Assembly (NCBI RefSeq): GCF_041346945.1 | Contig: NZ_CP166850.1 | Span: 1,426,001-1,490,000, forward strand | From: Amycolatopsis sp. cg9 | GTDB taxonomy: Bacteria > Actinomycetota > Actinomycetes > Mycobacteriales > Pseudonocardiaceae | Reading direction: 5' to 3' | DNA: 64,000 nt | Shown: in pieces, positions 16,040 through 24,301 of the stretch | How positions within the stretch are numbered: position 1 is the first letter of the stretch | Layout: each line of letters begins with the position of its first letter | Program-made: the position numbers and the translations under genes | Notes under the pieces: generated by a model | What the model was told of the DNA's origin: nothing | Database searches by the model: none | What the model saw: the letters and a program-made list of their open reading frames with translations, nothing else

Positions 16040-16611
16040 AGACCGCCCGTGCGTTCCTCGCCCTACCGGGCCTCGCGGCGTTGGCGTGGGGCGTGGTGCT
16101 GTTCGCCGAGTACGCGCTCCCGGTGCGTCCGGACGCGATCGCGACGGCCGCCTGGATAGTCGGCGGCCCGATCGTCAACGACGGCGTGATCGCACCCCTG
16201 ACGGCAGTGCTCGGCATCGTGCTGAGCCGGCTGGTGCCGAGCCCGTGGAAAGCCCCGGTGGTAGCGGGCACGGTGATCACCGGCGTACTGGCGATCGTGG
16301 CGTTCCCGCTGCTCTGGCGCCCATACGGAACCCCACCCATGCCGGGTCTCCACGACGGCAACCCGACCCTGGGCCTGACCCTCACGGTGGCAGCGGTCTG
16401 GCTCGCGGTGATCGCGACCGGCTTGACGATCCGCATCGCCCGCACGAGATCACGTGCCGCGCTTCCCGCCACGGTCACCGCCGCGCCGGAACCACCTCCA
16501 AGCCCGGCGGCTCCTCCCCGCGCGCCGGCCGACCATCCCGGCACGCCGCCCGCCAGTCCCAGCACCCCGGAGGACCATCCCGGCACCCCACCGGCCCCTC
16601 CCGGCAAGTGA
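16036..16611 (+). CDS. Small membrane protein with Pro-rich tail
   Basis: This 191-aa protein has four hydrophobic segments (about residues 4-26, 36-60, 72-92 and 110-132) and then a tail of about 55 residues rich in Pro and Ala that repeats DHPGTPP twice. It has a GTG start overlapping the oxidoreductase stop (GTGA), so it is very likely part of the same membrane complex or pathway. It has no recognised domain. The tail may be exposed and bind a partner or the cell wall. Confidence 0.7.
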   Translation: MKTARAFLALPGLAALAWGVVLFAEYALPVRPDAIATAAWIVGGPIVNDGVIAPLTAVLGIVLSRLVPSPWKAPVVAGTVITGVLAIVAFPLLWRPYGTPPMPGLHDGNPTLGLTLTVAAVWLAVIATGLTIRIARTRSRAALPATVTAAPEPPPSPAAPPRAPADHPGTPPASPSTPEDHPGTPPAPPGK

Positions 16612-16644
16612 CCGCCTCCCGCGCCTGAACCCCCGCACGAACGC

Positions 16645-16687
16645 GGCCACGCGCGACCGGCATCGGATGCCTGGGTCGCGCGTGGCC
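16645..16687. terminator. Long bidirectional hairpin between convergent operons
   Basis: GGCCACGCGCGACC (16645-16658) pairs perfectly with GGTCGCGCGTGGCC (16674-16687). Inside it GGCATC and GATGCC extend the stem to about 20 bp with a two-base bulge. It lies between the oxidoreductase operon (ending 16611) and pepD (stop 16768, opposite strand), where it would end transcription from both sides. Confidence 0.75.
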
Positions 16688-16767
16688 TTGTGGGTCCGGC
16701 CCCGGATTCGGGGGTCGAGCCGAAGTTGGTCTCGGCCGCGCCGAGGCGGCCGAGCGTCTGGAACGGA

Positions 16768-18186
16768 TCAGTTGGGCTGGACGGGCTGCCCGCCGAGCGT
16801 CACCTCGACCGTGCGGCCGTCGGCGAGGGTGAAGGTCGCCTTCTCGTCCGGGGCGCGGGTGCGCACCGCCGCGACCAGCGTGTCGGCCGAGTCGATGGTG
16901 CGGTCGTCGATCTTCGTGACGACGTCGCCCTCCTTGAGGCCCGCCTTCTCCGCCGGGCTGCCCGCCTTGATCGCGCCGAGCTGGGCGCCGCCCTGCGGGG
17001 CGTCACGGACCTCGGCGCCGATGTACGTCTGCACCGCCTGGCCGGTCTTGATGATCGTGTCCGCGGTGCGGCGGGCCTGGTCGATCGGGATGGCGAAGCC
17101 GATGCCGACGTTGCCGCCCTCGGACGCGCCCTGGCCCTGGCCGCCCGAAGCGGACTGCGGGCTGTAGATCGCGGAGTTGATCCCGATGACCTGGCCGGCC
17201 ATGTTCGCCAGCGGGCCGCCCGAGTTGCCGGGGTTGATCGCCGCGTCGGTCTGGACGGCGTCCATCACCGTCGTCTGGTCGCCGCTGCTGCCGCCCGCGC
17301 GCACCGGCCGGTGCAGCGAGCTGACGATGCCCGAGGTGACCGTGCCGGCCAGCTCGAACGGCGAGCCGATGGCGACGACCGACTGGCCGACCCGCAGGTC
17401 GTCGGAGCGGCCGAGCTCCACCGGGGTCAGGTTGTTCACGCCGGTGACCTTGACGACCGCGATGTCGGTCGTCGGGTCGCGGCCGACGACCTTGGCGGCG
17501 GCCTTCCGGCCGTCCTGGAACACGGCCTGGATCTGCCCGCCGTTCGCGGCGACCTCGACGACGTGGTTGTTGGTCAGGATGTAGCCGTCGGTGCTGATGA
17601 CGAACCCGGAGCCTTCGCCGGCCCCCTGCTGCCCGCTCACCTGCAGCTCGACGACGCTCGGCGACAGCTTCTGCGCCACGGCCTCGACCGAGCCGGCGGG
17701 CGCGTTGCCCGTCTGCTGGGCCGGCTTCGGCGCGTCGAGCGCGTTGCTGCCGGGGCTGGACGAGCCGCCGGTGAAGTACCCGACCGCGCCGCCCGCGATG
17801 CCGCCGACCAGCAGCGCGACCAGCGCGACCCCGGCGAGCAGCTTCCCGCCGGACCGCTTCGGCTGCGGCGGGGCGGGTGTGGTGTAGGCGGCGGTGCCGG
17901 GCGGCCCGTACGGGTTCGCCGGCGGGTAAACGCTCTGCTGGGTCTGGCCGGACGGCAGCTGCGCGCCCTGGGCGGACCAGGGGTTCGTGTTCTGCGCTCC
18001 GTACGACGGATCGGCCCCGGTCACCGCGTGGTAGGACGGCTCGGAGTACTGCGGCGCACCGCCGGACTCGGGCTTGGCCTGCTCACCGTACGGGCTCCCC
18101 GCCCAACCGCCTTGAGCGGCCTGCTGGCCGGTCTCGGGCTGCCGCGGCGCCGCGGGGTCGTGCGTGCTGGGGTCGTTCTCGGTCAT
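16768..18186 (-). CDS. pepD: HtrA/PepD-type membrane serine protease with PDZ domain
   Basis: This is a 472-aa envelope-quality-control protease. A long N-terminal cytoplasmic region rich in Pro, Gln and Gly (about 1-115) is followed by one membrane helix (about 118-140), a trypsin-like domain with catalytic His in TNNHVVEV (about 207), Asp in TTDIAVVKV (about 237) and Ser in GNSGGPL (about 316), and a C-terminal PDZ domain (about 370-460; GLKEGDVVTKID). Mycobacterial pepD is regulated by MprAB and degrades or senses misfolded proteins outside the cell. Here mprBA lies 2 kb upstream on the same strand, separated by a DeoR-type regulator and galT. Confidence 0.93.
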   Translation of the reverse strand: MTENDPSTHDPAAPRQPETGQQAAQGGWAGSPYGEQAKPESGGAPQYSEPSYHAVTGADPSYGAQNTNPWSAQGAQLPSGQTQQSVYPPANPYGPPGTAAYTTPAPPQPKRSGGKLLAGVALVALLVGGIAGGAVGYFTGGSSSPGSNALDAPKPAQQTGNAPAGSVEAVAQKLSPSVVELQVSGQQGAGEGSGFVISTDGYILTNNHVVEVAANGGQIQAVFQDGRKAAAKVVGRDPTTDIAVVKVTGVNNLTPVELGRSDDLRVGQSVVAIGSPFELAGTVTSGIVSSLHRPVRAGGSSGDQTTVMDAVQTDAAINPGNSGGPLANMAGQVIGINSAIYSPQSASGGQGQGASEGGNVGIGFAIPIDQARRTADTIIKTGQAVQTYIGAEVRDAPQGGAQLGAIKAGSPAEKAGLKEGDVVTKIDDRTIDSADTLVAAVRTRAPDEKATFTLADGRTVEVTLGGQPVQPN

Positions 18187-18258
18187 GTCCTCACCTTGCG
18201 CGATGGTCCTGAGAGGTTCCTGAGCCGAACCTGTGCATCGGAGATGAGTATGGCCCGA

Positions 18259-19341
18259 TCAGCCCGCCGCGCGGAGCCGTTCCGCGATCTGCTCCGGCGT
18301 AGCGTCGTTGATCCAGACCGCCATGCCCGATTCGGACCCCGCCAGGTACTTCAGTTTGTCCTTCGCGCGCAGCACGGAGAACAGTTCCAGGTGGAGCCAG
18401 CCGAGCTCGCGGTCCTGGCGCACCGGCGCCTGGTGCCACGCCGCGATGTACGGCAGCGGCCGGTCGTACAGCGCGTCGCAGCGGCGCAGCACGTCCAGGT
18501 AGACGTCGGCGAAGTCGTCGCGCTCGGCGTCGGTCAGCGCGGGGATGTCCGCGACCTGCCGGTGCGGCACCACGTGCACCTCGACCGGCCAGCGCGCCGC
18601 CGGCGGCACGTACGCCGTCCAGTGTTCGCCGGAGGCCACCACGCGCGCACCGGACTTCTGTTCGGCGGCCAGCACGTCGCCGAGCACCGGGCGGCCGTGC
18701 TCGGCCTGGTAGGCACGGGCGACGTCGATCATGCGCGCGGTTTTCGGCGTGACGAACGGGTAGCCGTAGATCTGCCCGTGCGGGTGCGACAGCGTGACGC
18801 CGATTTCCTCGCCGCGGTTCTCGAACGGGAAGACCTGTTCCACACCGGGCACTTCGGACAGCGCGGCCGTGCGGTCGGCCCAGGCGTCCACCACGGCCCG
18901 CACCTGCTTCGCGCTCAGCTGCGCGAAAGAACCGTCGTGGTCACTGGTGAAGCAGACGACCTCGCAGCGCCCGCGGCCGGGCGCCACCGGCACCAGCCCG
19001 AAACCATCCACAGTGGACGGCTCGCCGATGACGTCCTCGGCGAACGACGGGAAGCGGTTCTCGAAGACGACGACGTCGTAGTCGCTTTCGGGGATCTCAC
19101 TCGGTTTGCCGGGCTTGCTCGGGCACAGCGGGCACAGGTCCGCCGGCGGCTTGTACGTCCGCGTCTGCCGGTGCGCGGCCATCGCGACCCACTCACCGGT
19201 CAGCGGGTCACGCCGGATCTCCGACGCGGCCGAAACCGGCGGCAGGTCGCGGGTGTCCTCGGCGACGCGGTCGGGTGCGCCGGGCTGGTCGAAGTAGATG
19301 ATCTCCCGGCCGTCGGCCAGGTGTCGTACGGTGCGCTTCAC
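18259..19341 (-). CDS. galT: Galactose-1-phosphate uridylyltransferase
   Basis: This is a 360-aa Leloir-pathway enzyme that swaps UDP between UDP-glucose and galactose-1-phosphate. The active-site motif HPHGQIYGYP (about residues 182-191) contains the nucleophilic histidine (HPH-x-Q); CPLCPSKPG is a zinc-site segment, and VFENRFPSF and ELGWLHLELFS are further family blocks. It starts at the GTG at 19341, overlapping the regulator stop (GTGA); the frame is open upstream by chance. No galK or galE lies adjacent in this window, though galU is present at 3002. Confidence 0.92.
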   Translation of the reverse strand: MKRTVRHLADGREIIYFDQPGAPDRVAEDTRDLPPVSAASEIRRDPLTGEWVAMAAHRQTRTYKPPADLCPLCPSKPGKPSEIPESDYDVVVFENRFPSFAEDVIGEPSTVDGFGLVPVAPGRGRCEVVCFTSDHDGSFAQLSAKQVRAVVDAWADRTAALSEVPGVEQVFPFENRGEEIGVTLSHPHGQIYGYPFVTPKTARMIDVARAYQAEHGRPVLGDVLAAEQKSGARVVASGEHWTAYVPPAARWPVEVHVVPHRQVADIPALTDAERDDFADVYLDVLRRCDALYDRPLPYIAAWHQAPVRQDRELGWLHLELFSVLRAKDKLKYLAGSESGMAVWINDATPEQIAERLRAAG

Positions 19342-20138
19342 GCTTCTTGGGCCTCGTCCGTCTCCGCCGTCTCGGCGATCATGAGTTCTCCCGCCCGTTC
19401 GGCGAGCGTTTCCTTGGCGTCGTCCGGGATCCCGTCGTCGGTGACGACGACGTCGGCCTCGTCCAGGTCGGCGATCGTGGAGATCCCGACGGTGCCCCAC
19501 TTGGTGTGGTCGGCGAGCACGACCAGCTTGCGCCCGGCTTCGACCAGCGCGCGGTCGGTCTCGCTCTCGGTGAGGTTCGGCGTCGTGAACCCCGGCCCGT
19601 CCGCCATCCCGTGCACGCCGAGGAAGACGACGTCGAGGTGCAGCGACCGCAGGCTGTGCACGGCGACCGGGCCGACCAGCGCGTCCGACGGCGTCCGCAC
19701 CCCGCCGGTGAGCACGACCGTGCGATCGGGCTGCGTCGAGCCGCGGAGCACGTCGGCGACCTGGATGGAGTTGGTCACGATGGTGAGGCCGGGGATGGCG
19801 TCGAGCGCCCGCGCCAGCGTCCACGTGGTGGTGCCGGCGGAGATGCCGATCGCGGTGCCGGGCCGGACGAGCGTCGCGGCGAGCTCGGCGATGGCTTCCT
19901 TCTGCGCGCGCTGGCGGACGGACTTGGCTTCGAACCCGGGTTCGTCGGTGCTCTTGCCGACGATCGAGGTGGCACCGCCGTAGACCTTCTCGACCAGCCC
20001 GCGCCCGGCGAGCACGTCGAGGTCGCGGCGCACCGTCATGTCGGACACGCCCAGCCTGGTCACGAGGTCGCTGACCCGGACCGCACCGGTCCGGCGTGCC
20101 TCTTCCAGGATCACCGCCTGTCGCTGACGCGCCAGCAC
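19338..20138 (-). CDS. DeoR/GlpR-family sugar-phosphate-responsive repressor
   Basis: This 266-aa regulator has an N-terminal DeoR helix-turn-helix (residues 1-55: VSDLVTRLGVSDMTVRRDLDVLAGRGLVEKVYGG) and a C-terminal sugar-phosphate-binding domain (GTAIGISAGTTTW, TNSIQVADVL, LADHTKWG). Such repressors release DNA on binding a phosphorylated sugar. It starts at the GTG at 20138 and overlaps galT (GTGA), so it probably controls galT, with galactose-1-phosphate or a related sugar phosphate as possible inducer. Confidence 0.9.
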   Translation of the reverse strand: MLARQRQAVILEEARRTGAVRVSDLVTRLGVSDMTVRRDLDVLAGRGLVEKVYGGATSIVGKSTDEPGFEAKSVRQRAQKEAIAELAATLVRPGTAIGISAGTTTWTLARALDAIPGLTIVTNSIQVADVLRGSTQPDRTVVLTGGVRTPSDALVGPVAVHSLRSLHLDVVFLGVHGMADGPGFTTPNLTESETDRALVEAGRKLVVLADHTKWGTVGISTIADLDEADVVVTDDGIPDDAKETLAERAGELMIAETAETDEAQEA

Positions 20139-20236
20139 CGTTCAACTCCGTCCCCGTCTAGCCCAACCACACAAAATCCTACACGATTCAACACAGGATC
20201 TGGTGGTGAGCCTCGGGTGAACTTCGGAACTGCTGG

Positions 20237-21646
20237 TCAGCCGGGCGCCCCCGGCAGCCGAATCGTCATCAACGCGCCGCCTTCCGGCGCCTGCGAGGCG
20301 TACACCGCACCGCCGTGCCGTTCCGCCGCGTGCTTCACGATCGCCAGCCCGAGCCCGGAGCCGGGCAGCGTCCGCGCCTCCGACGAGCGGTAGAAGCGGT
20401 CGAACACCTTGGGCAGGTCCTCCTCGGCGATGCCCGGCCCGGCGTCGGCCACCTCGACGACGGCCGTGCCGTCGCCGAGCGGGTACAGCCGCACCCAGAC
20501 CGTCGACTCCGGCGGCGAGAACTTGACCGCGTTGTCGAGCAGGTTGAGCACCGCGCGCTCGATCGAGCTGTTGTCGCCGGTGAGCACCCACGGCTGCAGC
20601 GACACGTCGAAGTTGATTTCGCCCGCGCGCCGCCGTGCCCGGTCGAGCGCTCGCTCGACGACGTCCAGCAGCTCGACGCGTTCGAACCGCTCGCGCGGCT
20701 CGTCCTGGCGCGCGAGCTCGACGAGGTCGCCGATGAGCTGCGTCAGCTCGTCGAGCTGGCCGCTGATGTCCGCGACGATGTCGATCCGGTCCTCGTCCGG
20801 CAGCGGCGGCGCGCCCGGCTTGCTGGCGGAGAGCAGCAGCTCGAGGTTGGTGCGCAGCGACGTCAGCGGCGTCCGCAGCTCGTGGCCGGCGTCCGCGACC
20901 AGCTGGCGCTGGCGTTCCTGCGAGTCCGCGACCGTGCCGAGCATGGTGTTGAAGCTGGTGGTGAGGCGCGCGAGCTCGTCGTCGCCGCTGACCGGGATCG
21001 GCCGCAGGTCGCCGGTCTTGGCGACGCGCTCGGCGGCCGACGTCAGCCGCTCGACCGGGCGCAGGCCGGTCCGCGCGACCGCGGTGCCCGCCGCGGCGGC
21101 GACCAGGATGCCGGCGCCGCCGATGAGGAACAGCACCAGCGCGAGCTCGTTCAGCGTGCGCTTGGTCGGTCCCATCGACTGGGCGAGCACGATGGCCTCG
21201 CCGTGCCCGGTCGGCAGCGCGACCACGCGGCTGTCGGTGCGGAAGTCCGTCCGCATCGACTCGGCCGAGTCGCCGTTCGCGACGGCCAGTTCGCGCTGGT
21301 CGAAGGGCGGCGCCGAACTCGACAGCGGGTACGTCATCACGGCGTGCGCGACGTCGGGCGCGGCGCTGAGCTGCCCGATCTGCAGGTCGGCGCTGGCGAG
21401 GAACGCGCCCGGGACCTGCCGCAGCTCGGTCTGCACCTGCGGCGAGTCGGCGGCGGCCTGTGCACGCGCCATCAGGCTGTCGTCGAGCTGCTGGTAGAGG
21501 TTGCTGCGGACGACCATGTACGCGCCGATCGACACCAGCGCGACAGCACCGGCGACGCAGGCGGCGGCCAGCAGCGTCACCCGGCCACGCAGGGAGAACC
21601 GGCGCGTCCCCCAGCGCGTGCCCCGGGGATCGCCGGGCTCGGTCAC
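20237..21646 (-). CDS. mprB: MprB-like sensor histidine kinase
   Basis: This is a 469-aa kinase with two membrane helices (about 25-47 and 170-195) around an extracytoplasmic sensor loop, a HAMP domain ([20 protein letters not shown]), the HisKA box [18 protein letters not shown], the N box [12 protein letters not shown] and the G box [20 protein letters not shown]. It matches MprB, the sensor of envelope stress that controls pepD and sigma factors in mycobacteria. The GTG at 21646 overlaps the mprA stop (GTGA). Confidence 0.9.
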   Translation of the reverse strand: MTEPGDPRGTRWGTRRFSLRGRVTLLAAACVAGAVALVSIGAYMVVRSNLYQQLDDSLMARAQAAADSPQVQTELRQVPGAFLASADLQIGQLSAAPDVAHAVMTYPLSSSAPPFDQRELAVANGDSAESMRTDFRTDSRVVALPTGHGEAIVLAQSMGPTKRTLNELALVLFLIGGAGILVAAAAGTAVARTGLRPVERLTSAAERVAKTGDLRPIPVSGDDELARLTTSFNTMLGTVADSQERQRQLVADAGHELRTPLTSLRTNLELLLSASKPGAPPLPDEDRIDIVADISGQLDELTQLIGDLVELARQDEPRERFERVELLDVVERALDRARRRAGEINFDVSLQPWVLTGDNSSIERAVLNLLDNAVKFSPPESTVWVRLYPLGDGTAVVEVADAGPGIAEEDLPKVFDRFYRSSEARTLPGSGLGLAIVKHAAERHGGAVYASQAPEGGALMTIRLPGAPG

Positions 21647-22335
21647 GGCGGGGTTTCCCTCAGGACGTACCCCACCCCCCGCACCGTGTGGATCAGCCTC
21701 GGCTCCCCCTCGGCCTCCGTCTTGCGGCGCAAGTAGCCGACGTAGACCTCCAGCGCGTTGCCCGACGTCGGGAAGTCGTAACCCCATACTTCCTCCAGGA
21801 TCCGGCCCCGCGTGAGGACGTGCTTCGGGTAGGAAAGGAACAGTTCCAGCAGTGCGAACTCGGTCCGGGTGAGACTGATCTCGCGGCCGCCGCGGCGGAC
21901 CTCCCGGGTGCCCGGGTCGAGGGTCAGGTCCGCGAAGGACAGGACCTCCGAGGCCTGCCCGTTCTGGACCTCCGGCGAGGCACGGCGCAGCAGCGCACGC
22001 AGCCGGGCGAGCAGCTCTTCCAGCGCGAACGGCTTCGGCAGGTAGTCGTCGGCGCCGGCGTCCAAGCCGGACACCCGGTCGGAGACGGTGTCGCGCGCGG
22101 TCAGCACGAGGATGGGCAGGTCGTCACCGGTGCTGCGCAGGCGGCGGGCCACCTCGAGCCCGTCCAGCCGCGGCATCATGACGTCGAGGACCATGGCGTC
22201 CGGCCGGTCGGCGATGATCGCCTCCAGCGCCTGCGCACCGTCGCTCGCCAGCTGGACCTGGTAACCGTTGAACTCCAGGGACCGCCGAAGCGACTCACGG
22301 ACGGCGCGGTCGTCGTCCACCACAAGGATGCGCAT
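21643..22335 (-). CDS. mprA: MprA-like OmpR-family response regulator
   Basis: This 230-aa regulator has the receiver start [27 protein letters not shown], phospho-acceptor Asp in [15 protein letters not shown], and [17 protein letters not shown], then a winged helix (about 130-228) ending [17 protein letters not shown]. The sequence and partner are close to mycobacterial MprA, which responds to envelope stress and persists in long-term survival. It is the first gene of the mprA-mprB pair. Confidence 0.93.
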   Translation of the reverse strand: MRILVVDDDRAVRESLRRSLEFNGYQVQLASDGAQALEAIIADRPDAMVLDVMMPRLDGLEVARRLRSTGDDLPILVLTARDTVSDRVSGLDAGADDYLPKPFALEELLARLRALLRRASPEVQNGQASEVLSFADLTLDPGTREVRRGGREISLTRTEFALLELFLSYPKHVLTRGRILEEVWGYDFPTSGNALEVYVGYLRRKTEAEGEPRLIHTVRGVGYVLRETPP

Positions 22336-22403
22336 GGCGATAGTTTTACTCAGCGTGCTGAGACCCGCCTAAGAACACACACAGAACTAACAAAGAGATT
22401 CCC

Positions 22404-23012
22404 TCACTCCGGCGCTCGCGCGACCGGCGCGTTCCAGTGCCGCCAAAGCGCGATCATCCGCACGGCGACCACGGCAGCGGCCGAAACCACGGTGACCGGC
22501 CCGGCCGGCAGTCGCAGAGCGTGACCGACGGCGACGAGCACCGACCCGGCCAGCGCGGCCACGGCGTAGATCTCCTTCCGCAGGACGAGCGGTATTTCCC
22601 GGAGCAGCAGATCCCGCACGGCGCCCCCGCCGATCCCGGTGGTCATCCCGATCAGGCACGCGGCGTACACGGTCGCGCCGGCGTCGATCGCGATGGTCGT
22701 ACCTGCGGTGGCGAAGACACCGAGCCCGAGCGCGTCGGCCAGGAGGACGCCCCGCCGCAACCGCGCGACCTGCGGGTGGAAGGCGAAGACGACGAGCGCG
22801 GTCCCGGCGCAGACGGCGAGGTAGGGCCAGTTCCGCAACGTCGTCGGCGGGTGGATGCCGAGCAGCACGTCCCGGATGACCCCACCCCCGAGCGCGGTGG
22901 TGAGCCCGACCACGACCACCCCGAAGACGTCGAGCCGCGCCCGCACGGCGGCGAGCGCCCCGGACGCGGCGAAGGCGACGAGCCCGACGAACTCCAGCGC
23001 CGTGAGCAGCAT
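22404..23012 (-). CDS. TRIC/UPF0126 (YadS-like) membrane channel
   Basis: This 202-aa protein has six or seven membrane segments arranged as two similar halves: VGLTTALGGGVIRDVLLG in the first and GMTTGIGGGAVRDLLL in the second. The repeated GGG-x-x-RD motif is the pore signature of the UPF0126/TRIC family, which form trimeric potassium-permeable channels. No regulatory partner is evident. It follows the orphan response regulator with abutting ends (start 23012, preceding stop 23013) and is probably co-transcribed with it. Confidence 0.88.
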   Translation of the reverse strand: MLLTALEFVGLVAFAASGALAAVRARLDVFGVVVVGLTTALGGGVIRDVLLGIHPPTTLRNWPYLAVCAGTALVVFAFHPQVARLRRGVLLADALGLGVFATAGTTIAIDAGATVYAACLIGMTTGIGGGAVRDLLLREIPLVLRKEIYAVAALAGSVLVAVGHALRLPAGPVTVVSAAAVVAVRMIALWRHWNAPVARAPE

Positions 23013-23666
23013 CTACTGGTCGAGCAGCCCACCGCGGTAGGCCAGCAGCGCGGCCTGCACCCGGTTCGCGGCACCGATCTTCGAGAGCACGGCGGAGACG
23101 TACCCCTTGACGGTGGCTTCGGAGAGGTGGAGCCGCCCCCCGATCTCGGCGTTGGAGAGCCCCTGACCGATCAGCGCGACGACCTCACGCTCCCGTTCGG
23201 ACAGCGAGGCGAGCAGCTTCCTGGCGGGCTGAGCAGCACGTTGTTCGTCCCGATGCGACTGAACCATCCGCGCGGCAACCCCCGGATCGAGCACGGCCCC
23301 ACCCCTGGCCAGGTCCCGGACGGCGCGGAGGAGAGCCGCCGGATCGATGTCCTTGAGGAGGAAGCCGTTGGCCCCGAGCCGCAGCGCGAGACTGACGTAC
23401 TCGTCGATGTCGAAGGTGGTCAGCATGGCCACAGTGGGCGGATCGGGGAGCGCGAGGATGGCCCTGAGCGCGCGAATGCCGTCGTCCGGGGCTCGCATCT
23501 TGATGTCGAGCAGGGCCACGTCCGGGTGGTACCGCCGCGCGACCTCGACCGCGGATCTCCCGTCGGAGGCTTCCCCCACGATCTCGATGTCCTGGGCCCC
23601 GGACATCATCGCGCGCAACCCCGAGCGCACCAGTTCCTCGTCGTCGGCGAACATGAGCTTGATCAA
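23013..23666 (-). CDS. NarL/FixJ-family response regulator without an adjacent kinase
   Basis: This 217-aa regulator has a receiver (FADDEELVRSGLRAMM, phospho-acceptor Asp in VALLDIKMRAPDDGI, Lys in GFLLKDIDPAALLRAV) and a LuxR-type helix-turn-helix (about 150-210; LSEREREVVALIGQGLSNAEIGGR split across the helices). A TTG at 23666 is preferred because GGAGGG lies six bases before it and the protein then begins MIKLMFADDEE like its relatives; other starts are the TTG at 23681 or the ATG at 23654. No histidine kinase gene is next to it. Confidence 0.85.
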   Translation of the reverse strand: MIKLMFADDEELVRSGLRAMMSGAQDIEIVGEASDGRSAVEVARRYHPDVALLDIKMRAPDDGIRALRAILALPDPPTVAMLTTFDIDEYVSLALRLGANGFLLKDIDPAALLRAVRDLARGGAVLDPGVAARMVQSHRDEQRAAQPARKLLASLSEREREVVALIGQGLSNAEIGGRLHLSEATVKGYVSAVLSKIGAANRVQAALLAYRGGLLDQ

Positions 23667-23886
23667 CGAAGCCCTCCGCAACAGCCAGTAGGAGGCGGCT
23701 CCCCGCGTCCCGTTAACGAAGGTTACCTACTGTTGTTCAGCAGTTCGAAACCAGACACGACCAGGTGACCGACTGGTCCGTCCAGGTCAGGTGCGGTGGA
23801 CCGCCCGGCGGGGTGTACCGGCCTGTCCCGGACGCCAGGAGAACCACTCACCTGGGTGACGACGTAGGTCGGGCCGCCCGCCGGGA
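23667..23886. other. Gene-free spacer with no clear signal
   Basis: About 220 bases separate the orphan regulator from the 99-aa gene. A 65-residue minus-strand frame (23723-23920) crosses it but overlaps the end of the 99-aa gene, has a composition unlike its neighbours and no ribosome site. I see no RNA gene or strong hairpin. Confidence 0.5.
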
Positions 23887-24186
23887 TCACCGGCGACGTG
23901 CCTCGCCTCGTTGCCACCAATCTATGGCGACGCCCTCATCAGCCATGTGCTGAATGGTGTGCGCGGTGATCTCGGCGTGCGAACCGGACAGCTCGCAGAA
24001 TGTCCACAGCTTTCGGGTGGCGCGGTGGTACTGGTGGATCACCTCGTCGACTTCGAAGGCATCCAGTTCGCCTGCCCGGTGTCGGTCAACAGCCTCGGCG
24101 ACCTTCTCGACCAACTCGGCGAGCCGCTCCTCGTGGTAGGCGGCGACCTTCTCACGAGCTGCCCGCCGCTCGCTCTTCATGCCCAT
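23887..24186 (-). CDS. Conserved actinobacterial 99-aa helical protein
   Basis: This protein of 99 residues is mostly charged alpha helix: SERRAAREKVAAYHEERLAEL, then a heptad-like stretch and EVDEVIHQYHRATRKLW, ending WWQRGEARRR. Small proteins with this same pattern occur in many actinomycetes and have no assigned function. The sequence gives no membrane helix or metal site. It lies 115 bases downstream of the 688-aa gene, on the same strand. An ATG at 24186 or at 24180 could be the start. Confidence 0.7.
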   Translation of the reverse strand: MGMKSERRAAREKVAAYHEERLAELVEKVAEAVDRHRAGELDAFEVDEVIHQYHRATRKLWTFCELSGSHAEITAHTIQHMADEGVAIDWWQRGEARRR

Positions 24187-24301
24187 GTCGGCACGCTACC
24201 GGGTCGGTTGTGCCTCACCAGAAAGTCGAACGTAGGACCGCGATGCGCGCGCCACCGGCGCGAGCGGCCGACCGCGCCATCGGCTGGACAGTGAACCCGG
24301 C

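Noticed and set aside
16690..19983. A 1097-residue open frame on the plus strand
   Set aside because: It runs opposite pepD, galT and the DeoR gene, all of which have full family motifs; no domain is seen in it.
23723..23920. A 65-residue minus-strand frame in the spacer before the 99-aa gene
   Set aside because: It overlaps the end of the 99-aa gene, has no ribosome site and no pattern I recognise.
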